The notes: a model not told the origin generated them from the sequence alone. 9,817 nt of DNA from an uncultured Porphyromonadaceae bacterium (GCA_902494595.1 CABUTY010000026.1:1-9817); one strand, 5' to 3'. Counted from the first letter of the stretch, positions 1 through 8,504 are shown. Made by a program: numbers and translations.

Positions 1-2791
1 CGGCGGATCCGGAAGGGCATTCGCATACCCTTCCGCCATTTTCACCCCCGACGAGGATGGCGTATATTATTTCGGCATCAACCTCTACAGCTACAAGGGA
101 AGCACAGCCGGCATAATCCACAGACTCACCGGCTTCATGGTGCAGGATTTGTTCTCGGCAGTCACCCCGAAAATTGTTCAGGATTTCTACGCCTTCAACG
201 ATACCATAGCACCCAACCGCGAACTCAGCCACAAGGTCTATTGGCGTCTCGACTCCCTGGACTTTGACGGAGCGAAATTGCCGGACGACATTAAATACAC
301 AAGCGTGGAGTTCTTCCGCAACGACTCGCTGGTGCACACCATTGCCAATCCCGAGGTGGGGAAGAAGCTTTATTGGGTTGACGACGCCTCCAAGGGTTTG
401 ACAGCGGGCAAACACAAATTGTCCGCCATTTGTTACCTCAACAACGGTAATAAATCAGGGAAAACGGACTTTACCATGTCCAGTTGGTGTGGACCCGTCG
501 ACACCGTCTCCCTTCCCTGGACTATGACTAACTTCTCAACCATAGACTTTTACAAGGAATGGGTAAATGCACGTGGCAATACTCCCAATGCTGCCGGAAC
601 ATGGAAAAAGTCGTCGTCGACAATAGTATATGCTCCGACGAACAACAAGCCTGAAGACCAGTGGCTCATACTCCCGCACTTCAAGGCAGACAAGGCCGGT
701 CTCTATCAGCTTAAGTCCAAATTAAGATTCGGTATCAACAAATATGACGGTCTGGAAGTATGGGTACAGAAAGGCACAATCACCCGTCCGGCCGACTTCA
801 AAGGTGAGAAAGCGGGATTTATCCCCTTTCCGGGCAATACCTCCGACCACATCAACTATACGGCCTTCGACATAGCCGAGCCCGGCACCTACACCCTGGC
901 TATCCGCCGTTACAGCGAGAAGGCCCAGACCACTTCGCAGGTCACCATCAGCTCGCTGACCATCGAAGCCACAGCCCTTTGCCCTATTCCCGTCGCCGAC
1001 CTCATGGGCGAAATCAAGGATGAGAAAGCGGCACTCACATGGACCAACCCATCCATCGACAACGTAGGCAAGGAAATCAAGGCCCTTTCCAAGGTTATGG
1101 TGCTCCGCTACAACAACCTCGGCGACACCGTGGCTGTAGCCACTCTTACCGCCGACATAGCCCCGGGCGCCAAGATGGCGTTCACCGACTCTGTGGAGAA
1201 ACCTTTCATCTACAACTATCAGGTAATTCCTTACATAGCTGAAAATACCCATCCTCAGCCAGCTATGACGGCTTTCGCCGACTATACATGGGTAGGCTCG
1301 AAGATTCAGAAACTGCCCTACACTCTCCAGTGCGGCGGAAACCATCAGGCAACGATAGTTCCGGCACAACAGCTATATGATTTCGAATATGGCGATGGTG
1401 CCTATTCTTCGAAATGGGGTCTTTATACCGCAGGCTTCCAGCTCAGCATTAGCCGTGGCAAAACATATGCACACCGTGTAATATGTCCGCCAATGGAGCT
1501 CAAAAAAGGTCATTACAAGGCAGTCATCTCCCTCAAGGGCGGTATGGCGTCGATGCCGCTGAAGCTTGCCTACCGAAACCAGGAGGATACCGCCAATACT
1601 CTCAAGGGTGAGGTAAATTTCAACACAGCTTCCTACAGCACTTCCTATCACGAGCTTGCTCCTGTGACCATCGAGGTCACCGAAAACGGCATTTCCAATT
1701 TCGTAATCAATTTTGATGGCACACTCCCCTCGACCGGAAGCTCTACCACGCTCACAATCGACAAGATTCACTTCGAGTACGTTCCAGAGGTGCCTGTGGC
1801 TGTAAGCGACCTCGCCGTAACCGCCGACCCTGATGGCGAACGCAAGGCCAAGATTGAATGGACCTACCCGACTAAGTCGAGCTTGGGCGGCGACGCTCCC
1901 GCGTTCACCAAAGCCATAGTATACCGCAACGGCAAATCGGTTGCCACTCTCACCGAGGGTCTTCAGGCAGGTGCAAAGGGAATATACAACGACTCCGTAG
2001 TTCCCGACGCCGGTATTTTCACATACAAAGTGGAGGTCTACAGCGAAGATGGTTGCGCAGAGGCCAGGGAAGTTCGTTCCTCATGGATCGGCAAGGGCAA
2101 GGACATCCCTTATATATGCAACGACTATACCGAATGGACACTTCCCAAAGAATCGGGCTGGAGCATCGTCAGCGGCCACGCATACTATGAGAATGAAGAT
2201 GAAGTGACCGACGACTGGGGCTTCACGGCACCTATGGACTTCGAGCATGAGAAATATTACAAGATAGAGTTCTCGACATGGTTCGACGCAGCCTGGGAGG
2301 CAGTGGACATGCGCTTGTGCTACGGCGCCGACGCCAAGGCTGACGGTATGCTTAATCTCGGCACGTTCAGCGTAAACGGTGCCGGCGAAGCCAACGCCAA
2401 CAAGATAGAGTTCTTCATCAAGGCCAAGACCTCCAACAGCAGGCGCGAGGCCGGACGAAACGAGATGGAATACATCACTGTACCGGCAGGCATCTCCAAC
2501 ATCGGCTTCAACGCCAAGAACGGTGGCTCAGTGCACATTTCCAACTTCAAGGTCAACACTTACATACCCTCTGGCGTGGAAGGCATCGGCGACGGCAACG
2601 GCATCTGCCGCAACGGAAACATACTCATCATTCCCGAGAATGCCGACGTTGTCATCTATAACCTCGGCGGCGTGGCTGTCTACAAGGCCCACGGCGTAAG
2701 CAGCATCGACATCAATTCCCTCGCAAAGGGCATCTATGTGGTGCGCGTAACGGCCGACGGAAACTCCTTCGACTGCAAAATCACACGATAA
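1..2791 (+). CDS. Large modular Fn3 / choice-of-anchor J surface protein with T9SS-like C-terminus (5' partial)
   Basis: The reading frame is open from base 2 with no stop, and the residues before the first in-window ATG (137) look like the last strands of a beta-sandwich module (YYFGINLYSY). The true start therefore lies upstream, and about 929 residues are visible. Modules alternate with a period near 265 residues: end of a jelly-roll module (to about 200), Fn3-like (203-490), jelly-roll (491-976), Fn3 (977-1291), jelly-roll (1292-1783), Fn3 (1787-2086), jelly-roll (2087-2566). Two jelly-rolls carry the choice-of-anchor J / cleaved-adhesin signature (EDQWLILPHF, DDWGFTAP). The last 74 residues resemble a T9SS type A sorting domain (VVIYNLGGVAVYK, then LAKGIYVVRV, ending KITR), although the usual early PNP motif is absent. 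No catalytic motif is visible. Likely a secreted or surface-anchored binding protein; ligand unknown. It is a probable paralogue of the gene that follows 68 bases downstream. Confidence 0.88.
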   Translation, partial: GGSGRAFAYPSAIFTPDEDGVYYFGINLYSYKGSTAGIIHRLTGFMVQDLFSAVTPKIVQDFYAFNDTIAPNRELSHKVYWRLDSLDFDGAKLPDDIKYTSVEFFRNDSLVHTIANPEVGKKLYWVDDASKGLTAGKHKLSAICYLNNGNKSGKTDFTMSSWCGPVDTVSLPWTMTNFSTIDFYKEWVNARGNTPNAAGTWKKSSSTIVYAPTNNKPEDQWLILPHFKADKAGLYQLKSKLRFGINKYDGLEVWVQKGTITRPADFKGEKAGFIPFPGNTSDHINYTAFDIAEPGTYTLAIRRYSEKAQTTSQVTISSLTIEATALCPIPVADLMGEIKDEKAALTWTNPSIDNVGKEIKALSKVMVLRYNNLGDTVAVATLTADIAPGAKMAFTDSVEKPFIYNYQVIPYIAENTHPQPAMTAFADYTWVGSKIQKLPYTLQCGGNHQATIVPAQQLYDFEYGDGAYSSKWGLYTAGFQLSISRGKTYAHRVICPPMELKKGHYKAVISLKGGMASMPLKLAYRNQEDTANTLKGEVNFNTASYSTSYHELAPVTIEVTENGISNFVINFDGTLPSTGSSTTLTIDKIHFEYVPEVPVAVSDLAVTADPDGERKAKIEWTYPTKSSLGGDAPAFTKAIVYRNGKSVATLTEGLQAGAKGIYNDSVVPDAGIFTYKVEVYSEDGCAEAREVRSSWIGKGKDIPYICNDYTEWTLPKESGWSIVSGHAYYENEDEVTDDWGFTAPMDFEHEKYYKIEFSTWFDAAWEAVDMRLCYGADAKADGMLNLGTFSVNGAGEANANKIEFFIKAKTSNSRREAGRNEMEYITVPAGISNIGFNAKNGGSVHISNFKVNTYIPSGVEGIGDGNGICRNGNILIIPENADVVIYNLGGVAVYKAHGVSSIDINSLAKGIYVVRVTADGNSFDCKITR

Positions 2792-2803
2792 AACCTTAAC
2801 CAG

Positions 2804-2841
2804 AAGAATCGGACCGGACAGATCATCCGGTCTGATTCTTT
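2804..2841 (+). terminator. Strong stem-loop between the two adhesin genes; terminator or processing hairpin
   Basis: A 15-bp stem pairs 2804-2818 with 2826-2840, with a single G:T wobble (2811/2833) and a 7-base loop (CAGATCA). It starts 13 bases after the upstream stop codon and ends 19 bases before the next ATG. The downstream side has only a short T-run (TTCTTT followed by GG), so it is a weak intrinsic terminator by sequence. I see no clear Bacteroidetes promoter (TTTG / TAnnTTTG) between the hairpin and the next gene. It could equally be an RNA-stabilising or attenuating hairpin inside a two-gene transcript. Confidence 0.55.
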
Positions 2842-2859
2842 GGATATCTGTAAAATCAA

Positions 2860-5800
2860 ATGAAAAACAAGATACTGATTACGACACTACTGCTTACAGG
2901 TCTTGTCATGACTGATGCACAAGGAGCGGAACCGTTGCCCTATCACAACACCTGCGATGCCCTGACAGGGATGACGCAGGACGTTGGAGGCCAGCGGCGC
3001 AACTGGACGGTCAGCGACGGCCGCATACGCATACAGCCGCTCAACAGCAGCACGCGCCATGACGCCTATCTGTGGCTCCCGGCCATAGCCTTCGGGAAAG
3101 ACAAGACCTACCGCTTCGCTGTAGACGCCCTCTATCTGCGCGAGTATCCCGGCAGCTTCGAGCTGGTGCTCAGCGACCAGCCCTCGCGCAACGGCAACGT
3201 CACCGTGCTGCGCAACGTCACCGACGTCTCGACATGGTGCACGCCCTATGACACCTACTACAACTGCACTGCCGACGCCGAGCTTTATCTCGGCATACAT
3301 GCCACAGGCCCCGGTCCGGCAGATGTGTTCTATCTCGACAACATATATGTCGACGAAGTGTCGGCACGTGTACCTCTGCCCGTCAGCGACATGAAGGCCA
3401 CGGCGGCAGGCGGCGGCAAGAAGCAGACCACCATCTCCTTCACCACCCCCTCCAAGCGCGTGGGAGGCGGCCGTGGTCTCGACCTCTCCAAAATCGACCT
3501 CTTCTGCGACGGCGACCTCATACAGTCGTTCGACGAGCCGGAGAAAAACGCTCCACTCTCCTACACCTTCTCCTCCTCGATGAGCGGTCGCCATCTCTTC
3601 ACTGCTCTTCCCTACTCTCCCGAGGGTGTAGGAAGCGTAAACCATGTGCTCACCCAGGTGGGTCCGGTGATATCAGAGCCAAGCTACGTATACAACGGCA
3701 GGGACTGGTATTACCTCATACCCTCCATCTACGACGACAAGACCGGCAAAGTGACCATCCGCTGGTCGCCGCGCAAGGGCGAGGAAAAGGCCCGTTACGA
3801 CATATACCGCATGCCCGACAATGTGAAGGTGGCATCGGCACTCACCGACACAGTGTTCACCGAGCCGGCTGTCAAGTCGGATGTGCCTATGGCTTATTAC
3901 TACAGCGTCAACGCCGTGTATAACGACTCCGTGAAGAATATGGGCACCTCCTCGACAGTGGCCCTCTATTCCGCGGAGCCTTTCCATCTGCTTTTCAACT
4001 CACCGGAAAGCGTCTACGAATGCACGGTGACGGAAGGCGATGACAGCGCCACAGGCTGGTGGAACGTCATGGGTGGCAGCGACCCTCACGCCTCGGTGAC
4101 GGCATCCGACGACTGGCTCATCACTCCCGGCGTATCCCTGCAGGCGGCCAAGATCTACAAGATATCGCTCGACATCTTCTCGGGTTTCAAGCCGGGCACC
4201 TTCAAGCTTCATATCGGCCGTACCAACGACTATCATGGTCTCGACACGCAGCTTATGCCGCTGACGCAGGTTAAGTCGAAGACAGGCGAGATCCAATCAT
4301 GTTATTACCGCGTGCCCGAGGACGGGCAGTACTTCATAGGCGTCCACGCCTATGAGCCCGATGCCGACCCGTATGAGGTGGGACCCTCCCTCAACCTGCG
4401 GCGCATCGACGTGGAGGAAGTCGACGAGTCGCTTCCCCAGGCTGTAGGCAATCTCCACGTGGAGTATGGCAAGACAGATGCCACGAAGTCGCAGATAGTG
4501 ATGACGGCGCCGGTGAAGTCGCTCGGCGACAATGACCTCACAGGCACCATGAGCGTGATACTCCTCAAGGATGGAGCACAGGTGGCAGTGAAGGATAACG
4601 TGACGCCGGGAGCCAACGTGGCTTTCGACATAACGGTAAAGACCGAGCAGAAAGACGTCTACAGCGTGATGGCACGCAACAGTGCCGGCGAAGGTCCTCA
4701 GACCGACGTGACCGTAATGCTCATAATCCCCGCATATCTCAACGAGTTCGATACCAAGGAATCCATCGACGGATGGAGCGTCTTCGATGTTGGGCTGGAC
4801 GGCTTCACCTGGAACTGGTGGAACAACCAGCTGCAATGTTATCCCGACTATCATGAGAAGCCGGTGGAGGACTGGATCATGACCCCCGCCATATATCTGG
4901 AGAAAGGGAAGTATTACAAGACCAGCTTCGTGGTCACCAACAGCAAGGAGGCCCAGGCACAGAACGTTGTCAGCCTTCATCTGGGGCGCGAGGCCACTCC
5001 GGAGGCCATGACCCGCAAGGTGATCCAGGACTATGAGCCCTGGGGTGTGGGATACTACGAACGCGCGCTCCTCAAGGACTATTTCACGGTGGAAGAGACA
5101 GGCACGTACCACCTCGGCTTCCACAACACAGTCGACAATGGCAGGTATGCTTCTCCTCTGCTCGTCGACAACTTCTCCATCACCGCTAAAATCAACGGCG
5201 AAGTGCCCGACACCATCACCTCCTACAAAGTTATCGCCAATGAGGACGGCGAGCTCCGCGGCCAGGTGAAGTTCACCGTTCCTGTGAAGGCACTCAACGG
5301 CACAGCTCTCGACAAGGCTAAAGCCATCAAGCATCTGGTGATGATCAACGGCAAGAGCGTGGGCACTTTCGACGCCCTTCCGGGCGAGAACGTGGGCCTT
5401 CCCGTCACGGTCGACTCCGTGGGTGTATGGCTCTTCACCGTGGTTCCCTTCAACGACTATGGCCAGGGCCGCGAGGCCGAGATGCCCATGTTCTTCGGCA
5501 TCAACCGTGCCGGCAACCCCTATAACGTGGTCGCCAAGGAGAATCCTGAAAAATATGGAGAGGTAACCATAACGTGGCACGGCAGCGCCTACGACTTCGA
5601 CGGCTTCCCCATGAACCAGAAGCATGTCAGCTACGAGATCATAGATATTTCCGGAGGTCAGGAGAACATTATCGTGACCGGACTCAGGGATACGACCTAC
5701 ACTTATCAGGCACGGACGCCGCAGCAGGAACAGCAGTTCATGCGCTTTGCCGTCAGGGCCCGCACCAGCGCAGGCGGCTCCCAGGGCGTATATGCTCCCT

Positions 5801-7719
5801 ATATCGCCGTCGGGAAACCTTACGCGCTTCCTCTCAAGGAATCATTTGCCGGCATGAGCCCTAAGGTTACCTTCCTGCAGCAGGCTTACGACGAATCGAG
5901 TTCGATGGCCATGTGGGGCTTCAACAGCAAGGACCCCGGCTATGACATAGACTGCTATGATGGCGACGGCGGCCTCGCTCTGATGGAGGTGATATTCGCC
6001 GACTGCAGCCGCCGACTCCTTAGCGGTAAGGTCGACCTCCGCAACGCCGTGAAGCCTATGCTCTCTCTGAGAGTCCTCAACTATCCCGGCAAGACCGTTG
6101 CCCTCAACGAGATTCGCCTTGAGGTAGGAACCACCACCGATGTCTGGGATTCGATAGCCGCCAAGCCCATCAACGAATGGAGCGAGGGCGAAAAGCTGTG
6201 GCAGCGCATTGAGGTTGACCTGTCGAAATATGCAGGCAAGATTATCTACTTAGGTATCGTCGGCACGGCCCGTTCACATACGTTCACTGTAATCGACGCC
6301 ATGGAGGTAGCCGAAGCCAAGGACAAGAACCTCGGCTATGTGGCCTATGAGATTCCGGAGAAAGTGAACATCGGCCAGACCTTCCCCATAGAGGTACGCG
6401 TCAAGAACCATGGCCATGCCAAGGCTGAAGCGGGCAGCTACAAAGTGCAGCTCTTCCGCGACGGCGAGGCCGTGCAGACTCTCGACGGTGTGGCTCTCGA
6501 GCCGGGCGCCAAACATCCCTTCATCTTCCGGGAGCGTGTTGACATCGACAACGCTACCGAACACCGCTATTATGTGATGATCAACAACAAGGGCGACCAG
6601 GATGAATACGACAATCGCACCAAGTCGTTCACCGTGGCTGTGGAGGCTACCGACTTCCCGACCGTGGAGAACCTTGCCGGCATCCAGAACACCGCAGGCG
6701 AGATTGAACTCTCCTGGAAAGCTCCCGAGATTCCGGAGAAGGCTCAGCTCATTACCGACGACTTCGAAAGCTATACTTCATGGGCCACTCAGTGGACGGG
6801 TATCGGCAAGTACAACTTCCTCGACTATGATGATTACGGAATAGCCGGCATCAAGGGTGTAGAACTCCCCGGCATTGAAATAAACTCCAAGCAGTCGTGG
6901 TTCGTGTTCGACAACACGATGGAGCCGTTCAACAACAATGCCAACGCCGTTGCCCATTCGGGTCACAAGTATCTGGCCTGCATGACGCCCTACGTGAGCA
7001 GTCCCTCCAACTATGCCGACGACTGGATTATCTCGCCGGAACTCTGCGGCGACGAACAGACCATCTCTTTCTGGGCACGCAGCTTCCAGGCAAGCCGTCC
7101 GGAGAACTTCATGATCAGCTGGAGCTACGATGGCATCACCTTCCGCGACTTCGCCCATGAGGAGACATCCTACCCGCTGGTTGGCGTGGTTCCCGCCGAA
7201 TGGACAAAGTATGAATACAAGCTGCCGCAGGGCGCCAAGTTCTTCACCATTCGCCGCTGGGCCAACAATGGCTTCATGATGTTTGTCGACGATTTGTCGT
7301 TCATACCGGCCGGCCATGAGCGTCTCAAACTCCAGGGCTATAACGTGTATTACAACGGCAAGCAGCTCAACGGCACCACACCGGTGACCGCCACCGCTTT
7401 CCGTCACCGTCCCGACAAGGATGGCGTGCATACCTACAGCGTAGCCGCCCAGTATGACCTTGGTCAGTCGGCTCTGGCCGACGTCAACGTGGGATTCACC
7501 GGCATCGGCTTCCACAACGCCGACATGGTGAGCGTGACCGGAGTCAAGGGTCATGTAATCGTCAATGGTACCTTGAACATGCCTGTGGAGATTTATTCCG
7601 CCGACGGTCTCAGGGTATATGCCGCCACTCCCGACACCGACATGCTCAGCGTGCCTGTGGCCGCAGGTGTGTACGCCGTGAATGTGGCCGGCAGATCCTT
7701 CAAGGTGATTGTTCGATGA
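2860..7719 (+). CDS. Giant secreted multidomain adhesin-like protein (Fn3, choice-of-anchor J, CARDB-like, T9SS-like C-terminus)
   Basis: This is a complete 1619-aa protein. Residues 1-22 form a Sec signal peptide (two Lys, hydrophobic core, cleavage near AQG/AEP), which fixes the ATG at 2860; the leader is A-rich with no Shine-Dalgarno, usual for Bacteroidetes. Approximate module order: jelly-roll 24-168; Fn3-like 171-268 and 283-370; jelly-roll 371-521 (DDWLITPGVSL); Fn3 526-622; jelly-roll 623-776 (EDWIMTPAIYL); Fn3 783-880 and 883-983; jelly-roll 984-1152; CARDB-like 1153-1260; a gingipain/HagA-like block 1266-1545, where a cleaved-adhesin-like domain (ADDWIISPEL, ISFWARS) splits an Fn3; sorting-like C-terminus 1547-1619 (VEIYSADGLRVY, AAGVYAVNV, ending KVIVR). 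Export through Sec then T9SS is inferred from the two ends. There is no protease or glycosidase motif, so a binding or adhesive role at the surface is inferred; ligand unknown. It is a likely paralogue of the upstream gene. Confidence 0.92.
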   Translation: MKNKILITTLLLTGLVMTDAQGAEPLPYHNTCDALTGMTQDVGGQRRNWTVSDGRIRIQPLNSSTRHDAYLWLPAIAFGKDKTYRFAVDALYLREYPGSFELVLSDQPSRNGNVTVLRNVTDVSTWCTPYDTYYNCTADAELYLGIHATGPGPADVFYLDNIYVDEVSARVPLPVSDMKATAAGGGKKQTTISFTTPSKRVGGGRGLDLSKIDLFCDGDLIQSFDEPEKNAPLSYTFSSSMSGRHLFTALPYSPEGVGSVNHVLTQVGPVISEPSYVYNGRDWYYLIPSIYDDKTGKVTIRWSPRKGEEKARYDIYRMPDNVKVASALTDTVFTEPAVKSDVPMAYYYSVNAVYNDSVKNMGTSSTVALYSAEPFHLLFNSPESVYECTVTEGDDSATGWWNVMGGSDPHASVTASDDWLITPGVSLQAAKIYKISLDIFSGFKPGTFKLHIGRTNDYHGLDTQLMPLTQVKSKTGEIQSCYYRVPEDGQYFIGVHAYEPDADPYEVGPSLNLRRIDVEEVDESLPQAVGNLHVEYGKTDATKSQIVMTAPVKSLGDNDLTGTMSVILLKDGAQVAVKDNVTPGANVAFDITVKTEQKDVYSVMARNSAGEGPQTDVTVMLIIPAYLNEFDTKESIDGWSVFDVGLDGFTWNWWNNQLQCYPDYHEKPVEDWIMTPAIYLEKGKYYKTSFVVTNSKEAQAQNVVSLHLGREATPEAMTRKVIQDYEPWGVGYYERALLKDYFTVEETGTYHLGFHNTVDNGRYASPLLVDNFSITAKINGEVPDTITSYKVIANEDGELRGQVKFTVPVKALNGTALDKAKAIKHLVMINGKSVGTFDALPGENVGLPVTVDSVGVWLFTVVPFNDYGQGREAEMPMFFGINRAGNPYNVVAKENPEKYGEVTITWHGSAYDFDGFPMNQKHVSYEIIDISGGQENIIVTGLRDTTYTYQARTPQQEQQFMRFAVRARTSAGGSQGVYAPYIAVGKPYALPLKESFAGMSPKVTFLQQAYDESSSMAMWGFNSKDPGYDIDCYDGDGGLALMEVIFADCSRRLLSGKVDLRNAVKPMLSLRVLNYPGKTVALNEIRLEVGTTTDVWDSIAAKPINEWSEGEKLWQRIEVDLSKYAGKIIYLGIVGTARSHTFTVIDAMEVAEAKDKNLGYVAYEIPEKVNIGQTFPIEVRVKNHGHAKAEAGSYKVQLFRDGEAVQTLDGVALEPGAKHPFIFRERVDIDNATEHRYYVMINNKGDQDEYDNRTKSFTVAVEATDFPTVENLAGIQNTAGEIELSWKAPEIPEKAQLITDDFESYTSWATQWTGIGKYNFLDYDDYGIAGIKGVELPGIEINSKQSWFVFDNTMEPFNNNANAVAHSGHKYLACMTPYVSSPSNYADDWIISPELCGDEQTISFWARSFQASRPENFMISWSYDGITFRDFAHEETSYPLVGVVPAEWTKYEYKLPQGAKFFTIRRWANNGFMMFVDDLSFIPAGHERLKLQGYNVYYNGKQLNGTTPVTATAFRHRPDKDGVHTYSVAAQYDLGQSALADVNVGFTGIGFHNADMVSVTGVKGHVIVNGTLNMPVEIYSADGLRVYAATPDTDMLSVPVAAGVYAVNVAGRSFKVIVR

Positions 7720-7753
7720 CAGGAACATGATTTCATCACCAATATAACCAGAC

Positions 7754-7790
7754 ACGGGTGCCGACGCGATGCCGGCACCCGTTTATTTGT
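7754..7790 (+). terminator. Rho-independent terminator after the giant adhesin gene
   Basis: A perfect 10-bp GC-rich stem pairs 7754-7763 (ACGGGTGCCG) with 7773-7782, around a 9-base loop. It is followed by a T-rich tail (TTTATTTGTTA). It lies 35 bases past the stop of the + strand gene and 21 bases before the end of the convergent comF. Read on the minus strand the same stem is followed by a poorer tail (GTCTGGTTATATTGG), so it is best for the + strand gene but may also help end the comF transcript. Confidence 0.8.
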
Positions 7791-7802
7791 TATAGCCGTT
7801 AT

Positions 7803-8504
7803 TTATGATGTGGTGGAAGAGAGCGTGAGGATTGAGATTGCCGGCGGGACGGATGATTGCGCGAAGGGTGCGAGGATGGCGTTGGCGGCGGAGATGAGTG
7901 TGCCGCCTGTGGTGCATACGTCGTCGACGAGAAGCACATGCCTGCCGGCGAGTTTTTCCGGATGTTTCAAGGCGAAGATGCCGACGGTGTTCCTGAGCCG
8001 TTGTTCATGGCTCAGCTTTGTCTGGGTGACATGCCGACGTACCGCCTTCAGCGATGTGTCGACAGGTATGCCCGTAATCGCCGAAATACCTCGGCACAGC
8101 TCCTCTACCTGATTGTAACCTCTCCGTGCCCGCTTTAGAAAGTGCATCGGCACAGGCACCAACATGTCGATGTCGTTGAAGAACCCCGTCGAGAGAAGAT
8201 TCCCGGCCATAATCTCTCCCATGCGGCGACCGAGATGCCGGAAATGGCGGTACTTCATGTCCTGTATGAGGTTGGACAAGTCGGAGTCAGGCGTGTAGAA
8301 GAATACCGACGTGCAGCGTCGGTAAGGGATGATACCCATGAACCGCCTCACCATGGGATTGTCGGGCATCCGGTGATAAGCGGTGCGCGGCAGCGAGGCA
8401 TGGCAGGATGCGCAGATGCACCGTTCATTGCCGTCGAGAGTCCTGCCGCATATGTGGCATTCGCGCGGAAGGAGAAAGTCGAGGATGGCTGTTGCGGCGT
8501 TCAT
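7803..8504 (-). CDS. comF: ComF family protein (phosphoribosyltransferase-like)
   Basis: This 233-aa protein matches the ComF family throughout. An N-terminal zinc-ribbon has Cys16-x2-Cys19 and Cys31-x2-Cys34. Next come the family segments IQDMKYRHFRHLG (80-92), VPVPMHFLKRARRGYNQ (116-132) and QTKLSHEQRLRN (161-172). A type I phosphoribosyltransferase PRPP-binding loop is present: VLLVDDVCTTGGT (190-202). ComF proteins are cytoplasmic and in naturally competent bacteria help bring incoming single-stranded DNA into the recombination machinery; the reaction, if any, is unclear, and many non-competent bacteria keep the gene. The ATG overlaps the recX stop in an ATGA (8501-8504), suggesting translational coupling. 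It is the last gene of the visible prmC-recX-comF operon. Length is normal and all motifs are intact. Confidence 0.95.
   Translation of the reverse strand: MNAATAILDFLLPRECHICGRTLDGNERCICASCHASLPRTAYHRMPDNPMVRRFMGIIPYRRCTSVFFYTPDSDLSNLIQDMKYRHFRHLGRRMGEIMAGNLLSTGFFNDIDMLVPVPMHFLKRARRGYNQVEELCRGISAITGIPVDTSLKAVRRHVTQTKLSHEQRLRNTVGIFALKHPEKLAGRHVLLVDDVCTTGGTLISAANAILAPFAQSSVPPAISILTLSSTTS

Noticed and set aside
722..1771. Minus-strand open frames of 215 and 132 codons under the first adhesin gene
   Set aside because: Both are codon-register shadows of the + strand gene, with low-complexity composition and no recognisable domain.
137..2791. Taking ATG 137 as the true start of the first adhesin
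   Set aside because: The frame is open upstream to the window edge, the upstream residues fit a beta-sandwich module, and no signal peptide follows ATG 137.
2839..2859. Possible Bacteroidetes promoter just upstream of the second adhesin (TTTG at 2839, AT-rich stretch after it)
   Set aside because: No TAnnTTTG element occurs at the expected spacing before the ATG; the AT-richness is what is normally seen in Bacteroidetes translation leaders.
2887..5625. Long minus-strand open frames under the giant adhesin gene (252, 104, 98 and 442 codons)
   Set aside because: All are in exact codon register with the + strand gene and stay open because that gene rarely uses TTA, CTA or TCA codons. Their translations are rich in His, Gly and Val with no domain, while the + frame has a signal peptide and clear modules.
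6778..7755. Minus-strand 325-codon open frame
   Set aside because: It has the same register and cause as the other antisense frames. It lies opposite the most recognisable adhesin-like module and starts in the terminator region.
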